Source of the DNA: Acididesulfobacillus acetoxydans
Lineage (GTDB): Bacteria; Bacillota; Desulfitobacteriia; Desulfitobacteriales; Desulfitobacteriaceae
DNA: 45,522 bases
Assembly: GCF_900016645.1 (NCBI RefSeq)
Contig: NZ_CDGJ01000064.1
Reading direction: 5' to 3' (one strand)
The notes below the pieces were generated by a model. It searched no databases. It was not told where the DNA came from and worked only from the letters and a program-made list of their open reading frames with translations. Position numbers and translations under genes: made by a program. This document shows positions 42,061 to 45,522 of this stretch, one piece after another. Position 1 is the stretch's first letter; the number at the start of each line of letters is the position of its first letter.

Positions 42061-42488
42061 TTTCGAGCCAGGAATTTAGGGCTTGCAGGAAGAATTATCC
42101 GGGTAGACGGCGGACAAACTTTTATCTCACGACATGAATTTGGCAATGCGTTGCCACGAAAGCGAGCGAGATCGCGTGGAGAGGAGAAAGGATGTTTCGC
42201 CGGCCCTGGTGGGAGGTGAGCCCCGTCTGGTTCGGAATTCCCCGGAAGGAGCAACAGGCCCGGAGTTGAGCAGAGTACTTTTACCAGGAACTGTACAATT
42301 AACGTCAGGAACGGTTTGCACCCCGCTCCTCAACTCAAGGGGTTGTAATTCCGGTAATGCCCGTTTACCGGATCGAGGCTGCCTTGGGATTATGAGTCCG
42401 GTGGTATGGCTGCAGCGTACCGTCGCGGCGAAGACCCGGAGTCCGCGGCACGGATGAATGACTGAACACGCGTAACGGCTTCTGGTCA
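42061..42488 (+). other. Gene-free, hairpin-rich region after lutB
   Basis: No supported protein gene on either strand. It is rich in pairing: CCACG/CGTGG around CGA/TCG (about 42154-42180), GAGTTGAG (about 42264) with CTCAACTC (about 42330), CAACTC/GGGTTG (about 42332-42346) and CCGGTAA/TTACCGG (about 42352-42371). It ends in a clear terminator. This may be a structured 3' UTR or an independent RNA; I recognise no known RNA class (checked by eye for tRNA, RNase P, tmRNA, T-box, cobalamin and glycine riboswitches). Confidence 0.45.
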
Positions 42489-42489
42489 A

Positions 42490-42514
42490 AGGCCCGCCAG
42501 GGGTCTTTTTTTTT
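42490..42514 (+). terminator. Terminator with nine-T run
   Basis: AGGCCC and GGGTCT form a six-pair stem (one G-T) around GCCAG, followed by TTTTTTTTT (42506-42514). It lies 430 bases after the lutB stop. Confidence 0.8.
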
Positions 42515-42790
42515 ACCGGGACTTTGGCCTTTGGCGGTTGGGACAAATAATATGCGAAAAAGTGAAGAAAATAGGCTTGATAAAGAAGGAAAAAGAAGAT
42601 AAAGGGAGAAACATAATCGGGGGACACATAACTGTGTGATTAGTATCTCCCCGCGATCAGTGCTTTCGGCGGTGTGGTTTGCTTTTGGCGGCGGAGGGTC
42701 TGTACTTCTCAGGGATAGGCCGTCCGCGGGGGGGGGAAGGGACTGAGGGGTCCGGACCGGACGCGGGCCGGGGAAAGGGGCGAAAATGGC
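42515..42790. other. Gene-free region before the HAD gene
   Basis: An AT- and purine-rich stretch (42545-42615), then GGGGACACATAACTGTGTGAT...ATCTCCCC, a hairpin near 42620-42653, then a very G-rich run up to the HAD start. I see no promoter with confidence. Confidence 0.4.
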
Positions 42791-43489
42791 TTGATTCGCG
42801 CGATTTTATTTGATTTGGACGGTACGCTTTCTTTTATGGACAACGAAGAATTCATGCGCAATTATGTGGGTTTGCTTGTCCCCCGTTTTTCGCACCTCTA
42901 TTCACCGGATAAATTTGCGAAACAGCTGATGCGTTCGACGGACCTCATGGTTAAAGAGCCAAAGCCGGGCCGAACGAATCTCCAGACTTTTTTTGACGAC
43001 TTTTCTAAAGCGGTTGGTATTTCATTTAGTGTTCTTTGGCCGATTTTTGAGGAATACTATGAACATGACTTTCCTAATCTGGAGTATTTGGTAGAGGCAA
43101 ATCCCGAAGGGGAAAAAGTGGTGGAAACGGCGCTGCAGCAAGGGTACCTCGCGGCGGTCGCCGCAAATCCGGTTATGCCCCTGAAGGCGATCAAAGAACG
43201 GATCCGCTGGGCGGGATTGACTCCTGAGCAGTTCAAGGTGATTCCGTCGATCGAGGAGTTCCATTTTTGCAAACCACATCCGGGTTTCTTCAGTGAACTG
43301 GCCGAGACCTTGGCTGTCGAGCCCACCCAGTGTTTGATGGTCGGCAACCACCCGGTTGAAGACCTGGCGGCCCGGCAGGTGGGCATGAAGACGTTTCTGC
43401 TGGAGACGGGCGTTGCGGCAGCGGCGGAGACGGACTACCGCGGGGATCTGTCGGAACTGACGGAACTCCTTCTTCTGGGCAATCTATAG
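42791..43489 (+). CDS. HAD-family hydrolase
   Basis: 232 residues. TTG start with AAGGGG ten bases upstream. HAD motif I is ILFDLDGTL (Asp nucleophile and Asp acid), the cap is helical, the Lys lies in FCKPHPGFF, and motif IV is MVGNHPVEDLAAR, where the usual first Asp of GD....D is Asn. It is probably a phosphatase of small metabolites. A 31-bp copy of its last bases lies just beyond its stop. Confidence 0.88.
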   Translation: MIRAILFDLDGTLSFMDNEEFMRNYVGLLVPRFSHLYSPDKFAKQLMRSTDLMVKEPKPGRTNLQTFFDDFSKAVGISFSVLWPIFEEYYEHDFPNLEYLVEANPEGEKVVETALQQGYLAAVAANPVMPLKAIKERIRWAGLTPEQFKVIPSIEEFHFCKPHPGFFSELAETLAVEPTQCLMVGNHPVEDLAARQVGMKTFLLETGVAAAAETDYRGDLSELTELLLLGNL

Positions 43490-43566
43490 CCGGAGGCGGT
43501 GTCGAAATTCGCGCGGATTGACGACCTGTACCAGTCTTCTTCTGGGTAATCTGTGGCCGAAGGCGG
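43469..43566. repeat. 31-bp direct repeat spanning the HAD gene stop
   Basis: 43469-43499 and 43536-43566 match at 27 of 31 positions (CTTCTTCTGGGCAATCT against CTTCTTCTGGGTAATCT, and so on). The first copy contains the TAG stop; the second has TGG at that place. Confidence 0.85.
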
Positions 43567-43620
43567 AAAATCCCGGTGGCGGGTCATCCGCTTGCCGGCA
43601 TTAAAGGGAGAGTGCGGTAA

Positions 43621-44058
43621 GTGCTTTGGCTGACCACCGGCCAGGCGACTCTGGCATGGCCGTCTGGTCTTTCACCGTCCACCCTGCGTTTGTTTGAGGA
43701 ATATTTAAAGCGTTCGGAGGAACTGCGGGCCGCTCGCCGGCGTGAAGGAATCTGTATATTCCTGCTGGTTCTGACCGGGGCCGCGGCTTTCACTCTGCCC
43801 TGGCTGGGCGCGAATCCCGTATTTAGTCTGCTCTGCGCGGCTGGCGCTTTTCTTGTCTTCCGGTGTTACCTTAAAGCCAGTCGTCGAGTGAATCACGTGT
43901 TCATCAATCTCAATGTATTGCACCATCATCTCTTGGGAAAACTGGAAGTTGGGTCCTGCCGGCACGGCGAATCCTGTGACTGTGTCAATGAGTTTCGCCG
44001 TTTGGTCTGGCAGAGGTACCATATTTCATTGTACGAGGAATCGTTGACGCCGGGATGA
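43621..44058 (+). CDS. Small membrane protein with a Cys cluster, unknown
   Basis: 145 residues. GTG start with AGGGAGAG about nine bases upstream. The N-terminal 40 residues are amphipathic (STLRLFEEYLKRSEELRAARR). Two membrane segments follow (ICIFLLVLTGAAAFTLPWLG and VFSLLCAAGAFLVFRCYLKA). The C-terminal part has GSCRHGESCDCVNEF, three Cys in a C-x5-C-x-C pattern that could bind metal. No family recognised. Confidence 0.65.
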   Translation: MLWLTTGQATLAWPSGLSPSTLRLFEEYLKRSEELRAARRREGICIFLLVLTGAAAFTLPWLGANPVFSLLCAAGAFLVFRCYLKASRRVNHVFINLNVLHHHLLGKLEVGSCRHGESCDCVNEFRRLVWQRYHISLYEESLTPG

Positions 44059-44076
44059 GTGAGCAGAGTACGGGGA

Positions 44077-44117
44077 ACTGCCCCCACTTGCAGAAGGGGA
44101 GTCTCACGATTGAATGA
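44077..44117 (+). repeat. Structured repeat element, fragment D
   Basis: CTGCCCCCACTTGCAGAAGG, then GGAGTCTCACGATTGAATGA: the outer hairpin and terminal motif of elements A-C with a few changes, in the same orientation as C. The rest of the element is missing. Confidence 0.6.
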
Positions 44118-44231
44118 AGCCGGCTTCGCAGGCCGGTGCGCGAAAGGGGTGTCCTGGGTGGGGATGGAAAGATGGGTGTCGAGACATAAGAGCGGGTCGG
44201 AAGGATTAGAAAGGTGAGGAAGGTGTCTACT

Positions 44232-44615
44232 GTGGAAAGGAAAAGTATCCAAACAACGAAAGCTCCGGCGGCCATTGGTCCGTATTCTCAGGCCATTGCG
44301 GCGGGGTCTTTCGTCTTTGTGTCCGGTCAGATGGGGCTGAAGCCCGATGGGGAAATGGCCGGCAGTGGGGTTGAAGAACAAGCGTCCCAGGCCTTAAAGA
44401 ATCTCAAAGCCATTCTGGAAGAGGCAGGTTCTTCTTTGGCCAACGTGGTGAAAACCACGGTCTTTCTGGCGGATATGCAGGATTTTGCGGTTGTCAACGC
44501 TATTTACGCCCAGAGTTTCCCCGGCGGCCCGCCGGCCCGTTCGGCGGTGCAGGTGGCCCGTCTGCCCAAAGATGCCAAGGTGGAGATCGAAGCGATCGCG
44601 ATGTTGGAAGTCTAG
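44232..44615 (+). CDS. ridA: RidA-family enamine/imine deaminase
   Basis: 127 residues from a GTG at 44232, eight bases after GGAAGG; upstream GTG codons at 44214 and 44223 are alternatives, but the length and the start MERKSIQTTKAPAAIGPYSQAI fit the family. FVSGQMGL, NVVKTTVFLADM, FPGGPPARSAVQVARLP with the key Arg, and VEIEAIAM are conserved. It hydrolyses reactive 2-aminoacrylate-type products of PLP enzymes. Confidence 0.95.
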   Translation: MERKSIQTTKAPAAIGPYSQAIAAGSFVFVSGQMGLKPDGEMAGSGVEEQASQALKNLKAILEEAGSSLANVVKTTVFLADMQDFAVVNAIYAQSFPGGPPARSAVQVARLPKDAKVEIEAIAMLEV

Positions 44616-44621
44616 AGCGCG

Positions 44622-44717
44622 GGTGAAGAGTATTTGGAACGGATGAACGCATTCGCAGCGGATGAACAGTATTTGGGTCCGATGAACAGCATTTGAGAAA
44701 CGGAGGAGAACAGTATG
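44622..44717. repeat. 19-21-bp degenerate repeat leading into the rubredoxin start
   Basis: Successive units GGTGAAGAGTATTTGGAAC, GGATGAACGCATTCGCAGC, GGATGAACAGTATTTGGGTC and GATGAACAGCATTTGAGAAA. Then GGAGGAGAACAGTATG supplies the ribosome site and ATG of the rubredoxin gene in a last, diverged copy. Confidence 0.75.
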
Positions 44718-44876
44718 CTCAAGTATGTATGCAGTGCTTGCGGCTACATCTATGATCCCGAGGTGGGGGATCCCGACGGCGGGATTGCTCCCGGAACAGC
44801 CTTTGAGGATCTGCCCGACGATTGGGTCTGCCCGGTTTGCGGCGTCGCCAAAGACATGTTTGAGCCCGCTCATTGA
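44715..44876 (+). CDS. Rubredoxin
   Basis: 53 residues. A small iron electron carrier. The four iron ligands are Cys6, Cys9, Cys39 and Cys42 in YVCSACGYIYDPE and DWVCPVCGVAKDMFEP; the loop GDPDGGIAPGTAFEDLPDDW is standard. GGAGGAG lies six bases before the ATG. In anaerobes it passes electrons to peroxide- and oxygen-scavenging enzymes or other partners. The stop overlaps the convergent helicase gene by seven bases. Confidence 0.98.
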   Translation: MLKYVCSACGYIYDPEVGDPDGGIAPGTAFEDLPDDWVCPVCGVAKDMFEPAH

Positions 44877-45522
44877 ATTTCGATGACCGAGGCCTCGTCC
44901 CGGTCCAGTTTTCCCATACAGTTTTTGAGCCTGGCCCGCAGGGCGGAGTCATTGACGGCATCGCGAATTTGACGCAGCAAATCAAGGGTGCGCCGGAAAA
45001 CGCTGATGATGTCCCCTTCGTCTAAGTTACACAGCCGTTGAACCTGGGCGAAAGGCTGGCCTTGGCTCCAAGCATAAGTGATGGCGGCCACACGGGCGTC
45101 GTAGAGGATGCTCTCTTTGCCGCAGATCCCTTGGATATAATGCGCGATCTCATAAACCGGGTCCAGATCGAGGATGCTTGTTTTCTGAAAAAGATCGTTC
45201 TTGCGGGCTTCAAAATCCACGCCACTTAAGAGGGCGTTCAACTGATCATCATCAAGGGTGTCAAGGAGACCGGAAAAGATGAACTCTGTGACCAGAAGCT
45301 CCTGTACGTAGATTTTAGCCGCACAGGTTCCGCGCGGCAGGAGGGTATTCTCTCTCAAATAGCCCATCTGACGCAGTTGGGCTTTTTTGAGTTCAAATTC
45401 CCGTATGAACATATTTTCATCAGCCAGGCTGGCGATGGCCCTCTCCAATTCCTTAATCCGATGTCGCGCGCGTAAGACGGTCTTTTCCGCATCGCGGCAG
45501 AGAGACTGGCGGGGGGGGGGGG
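44870..45522 (-). CDS. Ski2-like DEAD/DEAH-box helicase, C-terminal part (incomplete)
   Basis: About 217 residues to the window edge; the helicase core lies beyond it. The visible part is the DSHCT domain of Mtr4/Ski2-type RNA helicases: LPRGTCAAKIYVQELLVTEFIFSGLLD, then AAITYAWSQGQPFAQVQRLC, and the signature LDEGDIISVFRRTLDLLRQIRDAV. The frame is open without a stop from 45448 to the edge (RDAEKTVLRARHRIKELERA, a typical linker). The last 12 plus-strand bases are all G, which may be an assembly artefact. Confidence 0.88.
   Translation of the reverse strand, partial: PPPRQSLCRDAEKTVLRARHRIKELERAIASLADENMFIREFELKKAQLRQMGYLRENTLLPRGTCAAKIYVQELLVTEFIFSGLLDTLDDDQLNALLSGVDFEARKNDLFQKTSILDLDPVYEIAHYIQGICGKESILYDARVAAITYAWSQGQPFAQVQRLCNLDEGDIISVFRRTLDLLRQIRDAVNDSALRARLKNCMGKLDRDEASVIEIQ

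Noticed and set aside
42127..42627. 166-codon minus-strand and 107-codon plus-strand frames after lutB
   Set aside because: Neither has a start signal or family resemblance, and both cross the hairpins and terminator.
1..45522. tRNA or rRNA genes
   Set aside because: No GGTTCRANNCC T-loop with a plausible cloverleaf and no rRNA core sequences were seen on either strand.

Overview
The window reads as chromosomal DNA of a strictly anaerobic, probably spore-forming Firmicute of the Peptococcales/Desulfitobacteriales/Heliobacteriales type. The pointers are strong AGGAGG-type ribosome binding sites, many GTG/TTG starts, GC visibly above 50 %, a rubredoxin, a CotJC-like manganese-catalase protein, B. 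subtilis-like PurF propeptide and PurBox operators, and a LutB-LutA fusion like those of lactate-oxidising anaerobes. The species cannot be fixed from sequence alone. A repeat array at base 1 and a poly-G run at the last bases suggest that this may be a whole contig.

Layout. 1-6600: a complete branched-chain amino acid ABC importer (livK-livH-livM-livG-livF, minus strand), then a FadR/LldR-type GntR regulator on the same strand. 6600-9020: an MFS permease and a membrane-anchored LolA-like protein. 9400-10010: an AT-rich yefM-yoeB toxin-antitoxin module. 10160-12470: hpt-guaA with its own promoter, PurBox and terminator. 12680-14510: a CAP-domain exported protein and a PAP2 phosphatase. 14630-24310: the de novo purine operon purE-B-C-F-M-N-H-D with a PurBox, a sigma-A promoter and a strong terminator. 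24470-29270: a CotJC-like protein, then a MoxR-DUF58-transglutaminase operon. 29470-31810: an L-lactate permease. 32130-36230: a class V aminotransferase, two uncharacterised genes, an orphan precorrin-6A reductase and a LysE exporter. 36290-39000: a two-component system and, upstream of it, a 46-residue peptide gene. 39210-42060: the lactate oxidation genes lutC and lutB-lutA. 42790-45522: HAD phosphatase, small membrane protein, RidA, rubredoxin and the C-terminus of a Ski2-like helicase.

Links between genes. Purine synthesis (purE operon) and salvage/GMP formation (hpt-guaA) have nearly identical control regions: two 8-base PurBox halves with an 18-base gap, placed 8-9 bases before a -35 box. 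The GntR regulator at the left end is of the lactate/fatty-acid type. TGGTnnnACCA-like sites lie before livK, the lactate permease and lutC, suggesting one regulator for amino acid uptake and lactate use.

The most unusual content is noncoding. A family of short structured elements has three main copies (951-1190, 6606-6742, 31849-32047) and fragments near 9405 and 44077. They share ends, and the copies have hairpins that differ by compensatory changes; they look like the noncoding ends of IS200/IS605-type (TnpB/IscB) elements. A 34-codon reading frame between purN and purH begins like IscB and is coupled to purH. Short tandem repeats of 15-22 bp occupy many of the gaps between genes.
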